Source of the DNA: Lepidostoma basale
Lineage: Eukaryota; Arthropoda; Insecta; Trichoptera; Lepidostomatidae
Direction: 5' to 3'
Length of the DNA stretch: 64,000 nucleotides
Assembly: GCA_022606425.2 (NCBI GenBank)
Contig: JAHDVF020000840.1
Location: 1,240,001 to 1,304,000 of the forward strand
Shown here: in pieces, positions 31,968-42,268 of the stretch
Layout of the letters: each line of letters begins with the position of its first letter
Position numbering within the stretch: the stretch's first letter is position 1
The notes under the pieces: generated by a model
What the model was told of the DNA's origin: nothing
Seen by the model: the letters and a program-made list of their open reading frames with translations, nothing else
The model's database searches: none
Made by a program: the position numbers and the translations under genes

Positions 31968-32345
31968 TAACACGCCATCTAACTTTTATTCTAAAAACTA
32001 AAAGCCTTTTGAGTATCACTAGATTTATTGAGCTATTTTATAACAACATTTTGAATGTATGCAAATTACTTGCAGACGAATACTGGATTTTACCCATTGC
32101 GGGTTATAATTTTTAAGGATTAATTGTATCTCAATAGAGACGAAGATGCAAATTGGAAACAGAATATGGTGGTCGAGGCGTTTACAGGACTTATGACCTG
32201 TCATTGGTTGGGTTAAGCGCACGCTTTATGTAATACAACATTCCCCATTCCACACTTCTTACGACCACCACGTCTGCCAAATTTTTGTAAGATGTATACT
32301 ATATGCTACTATGTCGCACCACGCTTCACTAGCGCCATCTATTAA
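31968..32345 (+). repeat. Unknown repeat family, copy 2
   Basis: The inverse orientation of 29077-29400, more complete at the left end. The right boundary carries cactagcgccatctattaag. No transposase, tRNA-like head or long frame is visible. Confidence 0.75.
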
Positions 32346-32920
32346 GATTGGATTAAGCATTAAGCAGAATATCTTTATTAACAATAATATTTAATTACAT
32401 TTATAAATTAACACTTATCAAGGTATATGACATACCCATAGGTTCAATTGACGGTTAATTTTTTTAATTCATAACCACAAATGTGATAAAAGAATTTAAA
32501 GATTACGAAGAACAAAGAAATTTTGACATATTAGCATAAATGAAGCGCGTGGGAGGAACGTTTTTCATCAGGGGCGTATGACATTACCGTTCGCATAAAA
32601 TAAATAAGTAAGTACCAATCTGATTTATTTTGTAAGTTTGTTGAGAGTTTGGATTTGGAATAATAAAAATGTGTACTGGCGACATCTTTTGAGAAAATTT
32701 ATATAAAATCTCGTGGTGGGTGTATCTACCTTGAATTAAATATGTAATTTAATGTTTAGATTTTTTTAAAGTTTCAATCATAAATATTGGTTTGCAGCAA
32801 ATCTAAAATCTTTGCTGCTTCTTGGGGTGCCACTTGGGCCTTTAATGTAGTAGTTTCCCATTGCTTTACACATTTGTATACAACAGGTTATTTGAGCCCA
32901 ATTACTGTATACAACCTTTT
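32346..32920. other. No feature recognised
   Basis: AT-rich sequence, nothing identified. Confidence 0.3.
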
Positions 32921-32924
32921 TAGC

Positions 32925-33096
32925 TATTGATTCTCATGACATGTAATAAGTTAGGTAGTCTATTGCCATGTTTATTGTCACGTGAATTCTACCAGACCAA
33001 AGACAGCGTAAGAATTATGCTACCATCGCCGGAAATCGAACCCGGGACCTTCGGTGTGGCAGTCATAGCTGTTGCCAGACAGCCACGAAGGCCGTG
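32925..33096 (-). mobile_element. SINE-T copy
   Basis: Plus-strand words gattctcatgacatgtaata, attctaccagaccaaagaca, tcgaacccgggaccttcgg and agccacgaaggccgtgg are the inverse complement of SINE-T from body to head. Confidence 0.8.
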
Positions 33097-33202
33097 GCGT
33101 TTTAAATTTTTTCCGACAACAATATGCACTCTCCATATACAATTGTTAACATAGGGTACTCTTCAAACATGATTTTTCACATTCTAATTTCAAATTATAT
33201 AT

Positions 33203-33650
33203 GACTAGCTGACCCGGCGAACTTCGTACCGCCTCAAAATCAATAAATTTTGTGTTAACTTATTAGTTGAATTAAATTCAGTCAGTTATTTATTCAGTTA
33301 AAATGAATACTCAAAATTAAGTTCACATTAAGTTCAATTAATGTGCAAAAATCAAAATGAAAAATATTTGAATTACATTGATATGAATGTAATTCAAGTG
33401 GCGGCAGCAAGGGATTTGCTTTATTGAAGCAAATCGAAATGATTCGCGTAGCATTGTTGCACTACTTTCTGTTAAACTATTATATTAGCTGGATGGGATG
33501 CACTGGTGTCGATTTTTTCCGATGTTTTAATAGTTATTCTGCTATTCGGGACGGAGACAAATCCAACAAATTCAAGATCATCAAAATCGGTCCAGCCGTT
33601 CTTGAGTTATAAATGGTGTAACTAAGTTTTACATATATAGATTGTTTTCT
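33203..33650 (+). repeat. Insect interspersed repeat (ctagctgacccggcgaac type)
   Basis: Starts gactagctgacccggcgaac and ttcgtaccgcc. Ends with a catcaaaatcggtccagccg box, cttgagttataaatgg and tacatatatagatt. These start and end words are those of a repeat family widespread in insect genomes that I recognise but cannot place confidently in a class. No coding frame. Confidence 0.55.
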
Positions 33651-33999
33651 ACTGTATATGTGCTATACAAACTATAACACGTTGTATAATGATTGTACAA
33701 CTCGAACGATGGCGAAAATATGTCCGTCCACCTACGGACAGCCTTGGTGACCGGAAAACTAATCCCAAGTCGAACCGAATACAGTCTTATGAATATTACT
33801 TCTTTTTTGGTGATGAGGCATTCCATTTAGTTTGAATAATGCGCTATCAATTGTAATTCTAACAAACACAATACATAGAAAAGCTAACTAACGCACGGAA
33901 TATGATAGTTTAAAACACTTGTGGTTTATTTCAGGAGAATAATTGAGATTGCGGAATACCACAAGTGACGAACGGGAAACGTGGGGTTAGTAAGTACTA

Positions 34000-34620
34000 A
34001 CTAACTAAATAACCATCACGGCGTTTCTCCGGAGGGGTAGGCTGAGAGGATGAACCGCCATACTGCTCTGTTTTGATATACCTCTCTAGATTCCTTTACA
34101 TTCATACATCGTAACATGCACGTTCGTCGATTAATTTGGTCATGCCATGCTTTCCTTGGTCTTCCACGGCTTCTTTTTTCATTAACATTGCCTGTATACA
34201 ACATTTTAACCAATCTTCTCTCGTCCATTTGTTCCATATGTCCAAACAATCTCAGGGATCCTTTTGTAATTTTGCTTATGATGCAATCATCTACCTCCGT
34301 TTTCCTTATTTCGTCGTTCGATATTCTATCATATATTGTTTTTCCGCACATTCTTCTCAGTGATCTCATTTCTACGGCATTTATCCTACTTTCATCATTT
34401 TTTTGTCAGTTCCAAGCTTCACTTCCATACATAAGGGATAGCACTAGAACTTCATTATATGCTGCCATATTTGCTTTAGTGGATATATTTATAACTGCAT
34501 TGATGGCTTTGATAGCGCTTTATTTTTTTCCCAGCACCGATCCTTCTTTCGATATCTTTCTCCATCTTTAGTAAACACGCTTCCCAAATAAATAAATTCA
34601 GTAATTTCTCCAGTTTCTCA
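34000..34620 (-). mobile_element. LINE-A copy, 5'-truncated
   Basis: The minus-strand frame (34016-34369) reads [55 protein letters not shown] and [15 protein letters not shown]. Upstream polymerase sequence continues to about 34620 with stops. The tail is ttagttagttagta. Confidence 0.8.
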
Positions 34621-35150
34621 CCGTTCGCACTTATGTCACAATTTGTCACACATTCTTCTTTTAGTAAGTACCTAAATACCCTTGATTATTTATGTATTTT
34701 CTAAATTGCGTTAGGTGTGATTTATGATATAAGACGTTATAAACACCAATACTGAATGTGAAAGAAATTATAGGTGACCATTTATAGTAAAACAATATTT
34801 ACAATCGAGTTCTGATATCTGACATTGAATTTATTTTGCGGTTGAAACAAGCAGAACGAGGTTAAAAATTGCTTTGTCAAGAGCTCAAGGTATTCGTAAT
34901 TTTAATTTACACACGCTTCACTATACCTGTATATGATACAACGCATGTGAATGTGTGCCCAGAACATACTCACGGAAAGACAATATTAAGCTTTACTCAG
35001 TACTTTATATAATGAAGATGACTGCTTTAACTTCGAATCAACAATACGGACTAATCTTAAAATTGCTTTAAGAATAGAAATGAGCTACGTAGATTAGGCA
35101 AAATGTTACCAAAGCAGAGGAGAATCGGGTGAACATATTTCACAGGACAT
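34621..35150. other. No feature recognised
   Basis: AT-rich; nothing identified. Confidence 0.3.
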
Positions 35151-35151
35151 A

Positions 35152-35668
35152 TTGGGTGTTTTTTTAGAGGTATACTCGTACAATACATATTCAAAATGAA
35201 AAAAAAACACACTAAAATAATGTTAATGTCTATGATATTGGCTTTATTTAATAGATAATTTTATGCCATTGTTGTTTAAATATGATTTCAGGCATATGAG
35301 CGCCACGGCTAGCTCGAATGAAGTGCAATAGTGAAATCCAATTTTCTACAATTGTCGTCTTTGTGGATGCGTATTATCCACCAGTATACGTGGTGCGAAA
35401 ACGATCCATGGTCTTCCGAATGACTTGCTCGGATGACGATTATGTCGACCGTAAAGTAGACGTAGTGCACCACGATAAATGAGGCGAACTGAACTATGAT
35501 TTTCAAAATAAATTTGCACAATTTGTAAGCGCTGTTCTGACGTCAGTCTATTCATGGTGAAATGGCAAAACGTACTGACTACAAATCAACTGTCAACTGT
35601 CAAATTGACAGTCTGTAGAAACAATGTTACCAGTTTAAAAACCAAACCTCTAAAAAAAAAAACCTATA
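35152..35668 (-). mobile_element. Mariner-type element, internally deleted
   Basis: Inverted ends: gggtgtttttttagaggta on the left and, inverted, ggttttttttttagaggt on the right. The minus-strand frame starts MNRLTSEQRLQIVQIYFENH, the DNA-binding N-terminus of a mariner-family transposase, and becomes frameshifted. The catalytic domain is absent. Non-autonomous, about 515 bp. Confidence 0.75.
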
Positions 35669-35699
35669 TAATGATGGCTTTAAACTGATTAATTGATAT

Positions 35700-35935
35700 A
35701 ATTAACATAAATGACAACGTTTGGTTTGTAGATATTTTATTAAATTTTATTAAGAACGACATGTTCCGCCTTACTAAGGGATTATTAGCGCCTTCTGCTT
35801 CTCTCCACCTCACATTGTCTTCGACGCCAAAGACAAAACTTATCATCTCAAATATTTGAAAATGCGAAACATGTCATTACCATAAAATGTAATAACTTCT
35901 AGAAAATATGTGTTTTCATTCATACTAATAATTTA
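35700..35935. mobile_element. FB1 fold-back element
   Basis: Left arm words taagaacgacatgttccgcc and ttactaagggattatta. Right arm gaaacatgtcattaccata and acttctagaaaatatgtgtt. The loop holds about 80 bases of unrelated sequence. Confidence 0.65.
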
Positions 35936-35944
35936 ATATGGAGT

Positions 35945-36290
35945 TTTACTGTCAGAATCAAACATCTCAGAAAGAAAAGAAAGAGTAGCAGAAATGAAAA
36001 CATTGCAATCTATCGCGGGTAGAACCCTTAAAAATATGATACCTAACAAAGAGATTCGCAGATTCTGCAAAATTGATGACATGGTGAGATGGAGTAGGCG
36101 GAGAAGACGATTCTGGAGGGACAACATTGAGAAGAGGGCCAGCGAGAATTCCTAAGATCGTGATGCACGGGTCTCCAGAAGGCCGTCGACCACCAAAGAG
36201 ATGGAGAGAAAGCTATTTATCTTCATTACAGAAAAAATCCTGTATAATCAGATCGCAAGATCTACTCGTACAATAAGGGAAAGAAGAAGA
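35945..36290 (+). mobile_element. LINE-B-like polymerase C-terminus
   Basis: The plus strand reads MKTLQSIAGRTLKNMIPNKE, then IRRFCKIDDMVRWSRRRRRF and WRDNIEKRA, with GRRPPKRWRESYLSSLQK in a shifted frame. It ends with gaaagaagaag. Dead RTE-like copy. Confidence 0.7.
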
Positions 36291-36292
36291 TT

Positions 36293-36493
36293 ACTGTTAA
36301 AATTTATAACACTGTTATAATATCACAATTTATTTTTATTCACTGAGAATGTCGCGACAGCTGTTTCGCCAACCGATGTTGGCATCATCAGGTGTTAAAA
36401 AAAACAAAAGGTTTTCGACATTTTCAGTTAGTAAAAATAAACAGTGAACTGTTAAAATTTATAACAGTGTTATAAATTTTAACAGTAATAATG
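36293..36493. mobile_element. FB2 fold-back element, partial
   Basis: Left arm: ttactgttaaaatttataac, cgacagctgtttcgccaacc, gatgttggcatcatcaggtg. The right arm is only partly kept (ttgttaaaatttataacagt words near 36455). The outer words are shared with the inner FB2 family. Confidence 0.6.
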
Positions 36494-36589
36494 TTGAAGT
36501 ATCATAGGGTTTCGGCCAAAACAATGGAAAAAGAAGAGGCTTACATCATTATTCAAGAAACAATTAATATGACTCATTTATCATATAAA

Positions 36590-36690
36590 GTGAAATAATG
36601 TAATTTCAGTATAAGGAATTTTAAATAATACTAAAGGAATTTTAAATAATACTAAAGGAATTTTAAATAATACTAAAAATATATGCCAAA
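36590..36690 (+). repeat. Short tandem repeat, about 24-bp unit, three copies
   Basis: ggaattttaaataatactaaa is repeated three times in succession at 36615-36680. Confidence 0.7.
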
Positions 36691-36699
36691 GAAAAGCAA

Positions 36700-37110
36700 T
36701 ATTCGAATCTACAAGTCATGCGTTCGTCCTATAATGACATGTGGAATAGAAACGAGAGCTGACACCATTAGAACAAAAAGTCTCCTAAGAACCACAAATG
36801 AAGACTCTCCGATCCGTTGCGGGAACGACACTCCGAGACAGTATAAGAAATTCTGAAATAAGAAAGATCTGCAATGTAGAAGATGTCGTGCGATGGGGAA
36901 GACTGAGAAGGCGCTACTGGAGAGATCATGTGGAAAGAGCATGTTTTGAAAGAGTGATCAATATAGCCGCAAATAAAATACCAACAGGAAATCGACCTGC
37001 AGGAAGACCACCTAAAAGATGGCGAGACAGTTGGACATCTGCATCCCAGGAATAGGCTCCGAGAAATAACAGGACACAGACCTAAATAAAGCAGAATAAG
37101 AAGACTATAA
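36700..37110 (+). mobile_element. LINE-B-like element, C-terminal end
   Basis: An 85-codon plus-strand frame reads MKTLRSVAGTTLRDSIRNSE, then VVRWGRLRRRYWRDHVERAC and GRPPKRWRDSWTSASQE, and stops. Preceding codons give RPIMTCGIETRAD. The 3' end is cagacctaaataaagcagaa then taagaaga. 28005-28225 is a deleted relative. Confidence 0.8.
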
Positions 37111-38340
37111 TGGATTAAAGAGTCCGAATCGTACTCGTTTTTTTATGTGTATTTTTCTCGTTTCCACGACTGACAATTGTATGCGATGCTGTGAAAAGAG
37201 CGCGGAGTAGGTCCGGATAGCGGTAGTGAGTTCAAGGGATAAAAAGTTTGATTCCGTTATGCGGACGGGATATCAACAGTGCGACAGCGACATCCCAATC
37301 GAGAAAGATGGCGCGCCGCGCTCGCTCAACTTGTCCTTATTCTTTCGTTCTGGTAATTATGGACTCGAAGGCGCTACAAGGGGTATACACATTCGCATAT
37401 AATATATTTGTGTCGACTAAAGAGGACCACAGTAAAAAAAATATTCCCGTTTTAGATCGGTTTCATTACTTCTAGAGTCGATATTTGAATCGGAATGATT
37501 CATGCACAATTATGATTTATAAAACAAATCTGCATATACACCATTAGATAGGAATTGTCGAAAGGATACAATCATCATATTATCATTAAACATGAAGCCT
37601 TATTTGGAATCATCAGAAAAAATGATTCAGTATGAATTTTTATGCTATTCAGAAACAGCTATTCTATTAGTGAAACAAACAGTATTCGTAAATACGCTCC
37701 CATGACAGAAGTAAATGGACATGTTTAGAATATCTACTTCTGTAGATCTGCAGAAATTTTTTATATCTAAAAATAACTATCTGTCTATAATCTAACTATA
37801 ATGGCAAAAAAAAACCATTATTGATACAATTTCAAAAACGTCGTTGATATAAATGGCCCCAAAGATTCAAATACCAGTGTTTTTTGAAGCGTGTAATTTA
37901 TTTACAAATGTTAATATTCTTAATTCAATAATAGTGGATGATTATGGGAATGGAGGGGTTCTGGAGGCGACTTTAAAGATAGGTATATCCACCAAACTGT
38001 ACAATATTAGGGTATGAGCATGTAGTTGTAGGGTGCAATTTAACATGGCGGAAGGTCTGAACAATATTGTGTGATTATGTTTTAAAAATACAGAAAAAAA
38101 GATTAGTATTTTTGAAGAAAGTCTTTTGACATAATTTGAGAATACAATAAACATTCACGTAAGCTGGAGGGCCTTGCCATAGACAGAGAGACACCCTGTT
38201 GGCTCAATATTTTGCCATGCTTTGGTCAATCCCCAACATGAATTTCACAGAAAACCTCCCAACTAAGATGAGCTACAAGTGTTTTCAACAGAAGAATGGG
38301 CGGAACTTCTGCAGGGGACCATCAACTATTGAGTAGGTAC
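37111..38340. other. Mostly unique sequence; GC-rich patch at 37190-37400
   Basis: The patch 37190-37400 (agagcgcggagtaggtccgg, gatggcgcgccgcgctcgct) is GC-rich and unexplained. The rest is AT-rich, with nothing recognised. Confidence 0.3.
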
Positions 38341-38351
38341 CGTATCAAACG

Positions 38352-38530
38352 AGTGGAGAAACGTGGATTAGGACTTGGACTTGGATCTGGCTTACAGAGG
38401 TTCAGCTCTAATGGCTATTCCTCTTATGTCTGTAGGAAACATTGTTGGAATGTGATTTGGTAGTTGTTTTATGATGGGGCTAAATGTATGGCCCGGAGTG
38501 TCCCTCCGAAAGAGGGCGAGGGGGGATTTA
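38352..38530 (-). mobile_element. Jockey-like E LINE, 3' end
   Basis: The plus-strand text gacttggacttggatctggc followed by tacagaggttcagctctaat and gtaggaaacattgttggaa is the inverse complement of 3300-3415. Confidence 0.75.
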
Positions 38531-38990
38531 GGGTTTATAATAAAGTCTTACATTATTGTCAAGGAATAATGTCAAGGAAGGACCAGTTGGGATTGTATTT
38601 ATAAAAAAAGTCTGTTCTCGAGGGGAAGATAAGAAGAGCAGTGCCTGGATGGAGTTGTGGTAGGAGATAGCATCCTGCGTGAGACCATTTTGTTTGGCGG
38701 AGTACGTTCCATCAACTCAATATTAAGTAACAAATGTTTTTTTTTGTATCTTATATTTTTTTCTGATTAATATAAATTAGATTTTTTGTAGTCTATTTAT
38801 TTCCGACGTTGGAGTAAATGTACATCTCACTTAAGCTGAGAAAAAATAAATGAATACATTATCTCAAAATACAGCTCTGAATTTTTAGTTTCGATGTAGT
38901 TAATAACACCCCTCCATAGTACAATTATGACATAATAAAATATCGTATCGATTTAGATGTCACATAAATTAATAATAATTAAAGACCTTG
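38531..38990. other. No feature recognised
   Basis: Nothing identified. Confidence 0.3.
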
Positions 38991-38994
38991 ATAC

Positions 38995-39415
38995 GTGTGG
39001 TCTGTTCTGTTATATGGGTGTGAGACATGGACATTAAAAGTAAATACAATGAACCGGTTAGAGGCATTTGAAATGTGGCTTCACTGAAGAATGTTCAGGA
39101 TCCCATGGACAGACAGAGTGACAAACACAGAAGTCCCGAATCGTGCAGGAGTAAATAGAGAGCTGCTGACATTGATCAAAGTCCGCAAGATTTCATATCT
39201 GGGTCACGTTCTACGAAGAGAAAAATATCGCCTGCTGCATCTAATTTTGAAGGGAAAAATAGAGGGCCGCATCTCTTGGCTGCGCAATGTGAGGGAATGG
39301 ACGGGAATCGGAACTGTGAACGAGCTATTCCGGACAGCGCAGGATAGGGAAGAGTTTACCAGAGTGATCGCCAACGTCGGGGGGACCTGACAGGGCACTT
39401 TAAGAAGAAGAAAGA
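38995..39415 (+). mobile_element. RTE-like LINE 3' end (fourth type)
   Basis: The plus strand reads VLLYGCETWTLKVNTMNRLE, then MFRIPWTDRVTNTEV, LLTLIKVRKISYLGHVLRR and GRISWLRNVREWTGIGTVNE, ending VIANVGGT and a stop. The tail is taagaagaagaaag. One TGA interrupts at about 39087, so it is inactive. Confidence 0.8.
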
Positions 39416-40510
39416 TCTTGATTGTACAACTCCATCAGAGCAAAAACTTAAATATTCATCAATTGGTTGACCATTGACCAATTGGAGAGAAATTTTTATT
39501 CTTACAATTTCAATTGGTTGTTCCGTGTAAAAAAACTGTTTTAATACTTTAATAATCAAATAATAAACATATATAATGGGGTCGGAAATGTAACAAGTAC
39601 AAGAAAAGTCTTAGTGAGCCATAATAGGTAATCCTGTTCATGAGCACCGAGATAACAATTTTTTTCTCGAAACTGTAAACATAACATGCATACTTTCTTG
39701 GTCGAACGATAGCGTGATGGTGGAATCAAAATTAGATGATTTATTTTTTATTTAATTTATTTATAAAAATAAATTATCAATAAACTGTTCAATTGAATCG
39801 AAGGAGTTATTCTATTTTCTATAAACAAATTTGTTTACTGCAAGAGGAAGTGATCTACCAAGGTCGTAAATAATAATTTATAGTGCAAAATAATTATTGC
39901 AAGATACCAATACTAAAAACTATAGAATTCAAATAGTTTTAATTCATGCACAATGAAAAAAAAAGGTATATTTTGCTGCATAAAACTTGGGTATTTAAAG
40001 GTAGTAATGAAAAATTGATATAAATATAAAATAACTTGTCCAAGGTATAGTTTTTATATCTTGCCATTGAATATAATATGATGGATAATAATTTTGTCTT
40101 ATATGGGAAACTTGGAACTTATATTCAGATGTAAGATTAACATGCACAATATAAGTAAACACGCGAATGAAGAGTTACTAAACATGTTTATTCTAGTACA
40201 GTTCTAATGCAAATAGTTGGTTTCAAAATATAATTAGGAAAAATGCGAGAAAACTAATAAAAACACACAGGTGTGTCATAAGTTTAGCACAGTCTAACCG
40301 CCATAACATGTGTTATTTTTAGAAGCTGTGTCACACAGACTTCGTGAAGTTAATCAGCGTGTTAATTGCAAAGAAAAAAAGGTTGTAAAAAATACTTTAA
40401 AAAAATGCCTACAACTGCACCCCTGTCTCCGGTGGTGTTTAGTAGTTTATATAGATGAAGAGATGTTTCTGATATATATTTTTATATAAACAAAGGCTAA
40501 ACTTTGAAGT
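39416..40510. other. AT-rich, nothing recognised
   Basis: No gene or repeat identified. Confidence 0.35.
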
Positions 40511-40515
40511 CTTAC

Positions 40516-40664
40516 CTGGATTAAATTTATAATTCTTCCGCAGTCAGGTCTTATTCATGGGGTTGAATTAAAAACACAATAAATCCACACCCGATTATAG
40601 AACCCACATAATTTATGTAATTTTGTCGCCGAAACACCCAACTCTTTTCACTCACAACCGGACT
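40516..40664 (-). promoter_or_regulatory. mys: Candidate transcription start and non-coding first exon of the integrin gene
   Basis: On the minus strand, ACTTCAGTCC gives an arthropod TCAGTC initiator, with the putative +1 at 40664. It is followed by 149 bases of non-repetitive sequence ending at ATCCAG and the donor GTAAGA (40515 downward). It contains only two tiny upstream frames (ATGTGG and ATGAAT starts, each closed within a few codons), so it would be 5'UTR. The integrin start-codon exon needs an upstream exon, and no other minus-strand gene is visible between. Linking them across 26 kb is inference. Confidence 0.45.
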
Positions 40665-40979
40665 GAAGTTATTCGAGTTTCGACTTTCCGAGTTGTAGGC
40701 GTTCCAAATTAGGAAATTTGACATTTGTATAGCGCTCCATGCGGGGAAAAAATGTACTAAACTAATGTTACCATAAATAAAATTTTATTGGAATAATGTT
40801 TTTATTTTAAAAAGTGTTTTTAATCCATACAGTAATATCTGTACACTCTTACCTAATTATAATTTATGTTGCTTGAAAATTTAGGGCAAACTCCATTTTA
40901 ATTATTTATTAATGAGGAAACGTAAATTTTCTGGAAGTTTCATTATAGGAGTATTTTGAAATAAAATGACAATTCGATT

Positions 40980-41140
40980 TTAAAGGTCGGCCATGTTAGA
41001 TGTCAAAAGAATCGACGTGCGTATATAACTCGCTGTATGAATGTGGAGGAACTAGAGAAGTGTGTCAGGATAAAGTAGTGTGGCGGTCCATTCTCTCTGT
41101 CTACCATTTCGGGGGAATGGCGTGATGGTTTGCTGTTGTT
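40980..41140 (+). mobile_element. LINE-A 3' end fragment
   Basis: Words tcgacgtgcgtatataactc, gctgtatgaatgtggagg and gtggcggtccattctctctg correspond to the LINE-A C-terminus; the end is gaatggcgtgatggtttg. Confidence 0.75.
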
Positions 41141-42050
41141 GTTCATTGAATTTTTAAAGAACTGACAGATATCATCATTCTGATGCATTTTCAAAGATAG
41201 CGTGTATTAGTAAAGGAAAATTTATGTCACTCCCAAAAAATAGTGAAATTTTCGGAAACGTTTTTTTTTTAAATATTAATATGGAATTATATATATCTTA
41301 TGGAAAGACATTTTAGAATCAGTCTTAAATTATATCGAAAATTGACACAATGATAATTTTTTTTTTAATAGGAAAAAAAACACGAAATTTAATAAAATAC
41401 GAAAAAAAAAAACATAAACAAGAACGGATAAATTTATTTAACAAAGCGGTCAATTGAAACGAATATCCTGAGTGGAACCTTTTGATGATCATGCATATTA
41501 TTTAAATTTATTGTAAAAATAAAAACTGTGCACTTTCCATTTAACATTATTTGTAATATCAATAAGATGCGACATGTTCCTAAAAAGTTTGTAAAATATT
41601 AAAAAATGAGTTGTGTTATTTTAGGAGAAGATTTAAATTGTGATCCTGGCATACCTCTCGGGCTTCCTCTACATTCATACATCGTACCATGCACGCACGT
41701 TTATAATTGAGGAATTCTTTAATGTAAGTATCATATTTAAAAAATAACAAAAAAAAGGTGTGTATTTTTCTAACAGTTAATATAAAAATATATGTCCGTG
41801 AGTTGAAAACGAATGTGAATTTGGATTAAAAAATTTAAAAACGAATTAAATTATGTATTTGTAAAATTCATAAACTCGGTGACTATATCAATTAATCATT
41901 TATGGACACTGGAAAATACAGATTTAGATAAATGCTATTTCTTTAAAAAAATGTTTGTAAATTCGATGTAATTCACTAAAATTAAATTATGAAATAAAAT
42001 GATACAAAATATTATTCCACTGGGTAGGTCCCAGCGACTGGTAACATTTA
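41141..42050. other. AT-rich upstream region of Khc; one LINE-A scrap
   Basis: Only a LINE-A scrap of about 65 bases on the minus strand is recognised, at 41641-41705 (gatcctggcatacctctcgg, ccatgcacgcacg). Confidence 0.4.
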
Positions 42051-42268
42051 CCGAATTATTTTTGACATGGTTTTCGGTAGCATTGTTTAGCTCTTGCCGT
42101 GTCCCGTGTCAGACATTCGATAATGGGAGACATTTTGGCTGACTTGTCATGGGTAGAATAGGTGCGAAATGAAAAACCGATATCTGCGCGTATACTCGTG
42201 TTTTTAAGTTTTCAAAGTGATTTTATATTTTAATTTTTCATAATAATAGTTTAAGTTTATAATACAAG
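42051..42268 (+). promoter_or_regulatory. Khc: Putative Khc promoter and 5'UTR
   Basis: Less AT-rich than its surroundings, with an initiator-like TCAGAC at 42111-42116 (gtcccgtgtcagacattcg). No TATA box at a suitable distance. The start site is a guess; the 5'UTR would be about 155 bases with no intron required. Confidence 0.3.
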
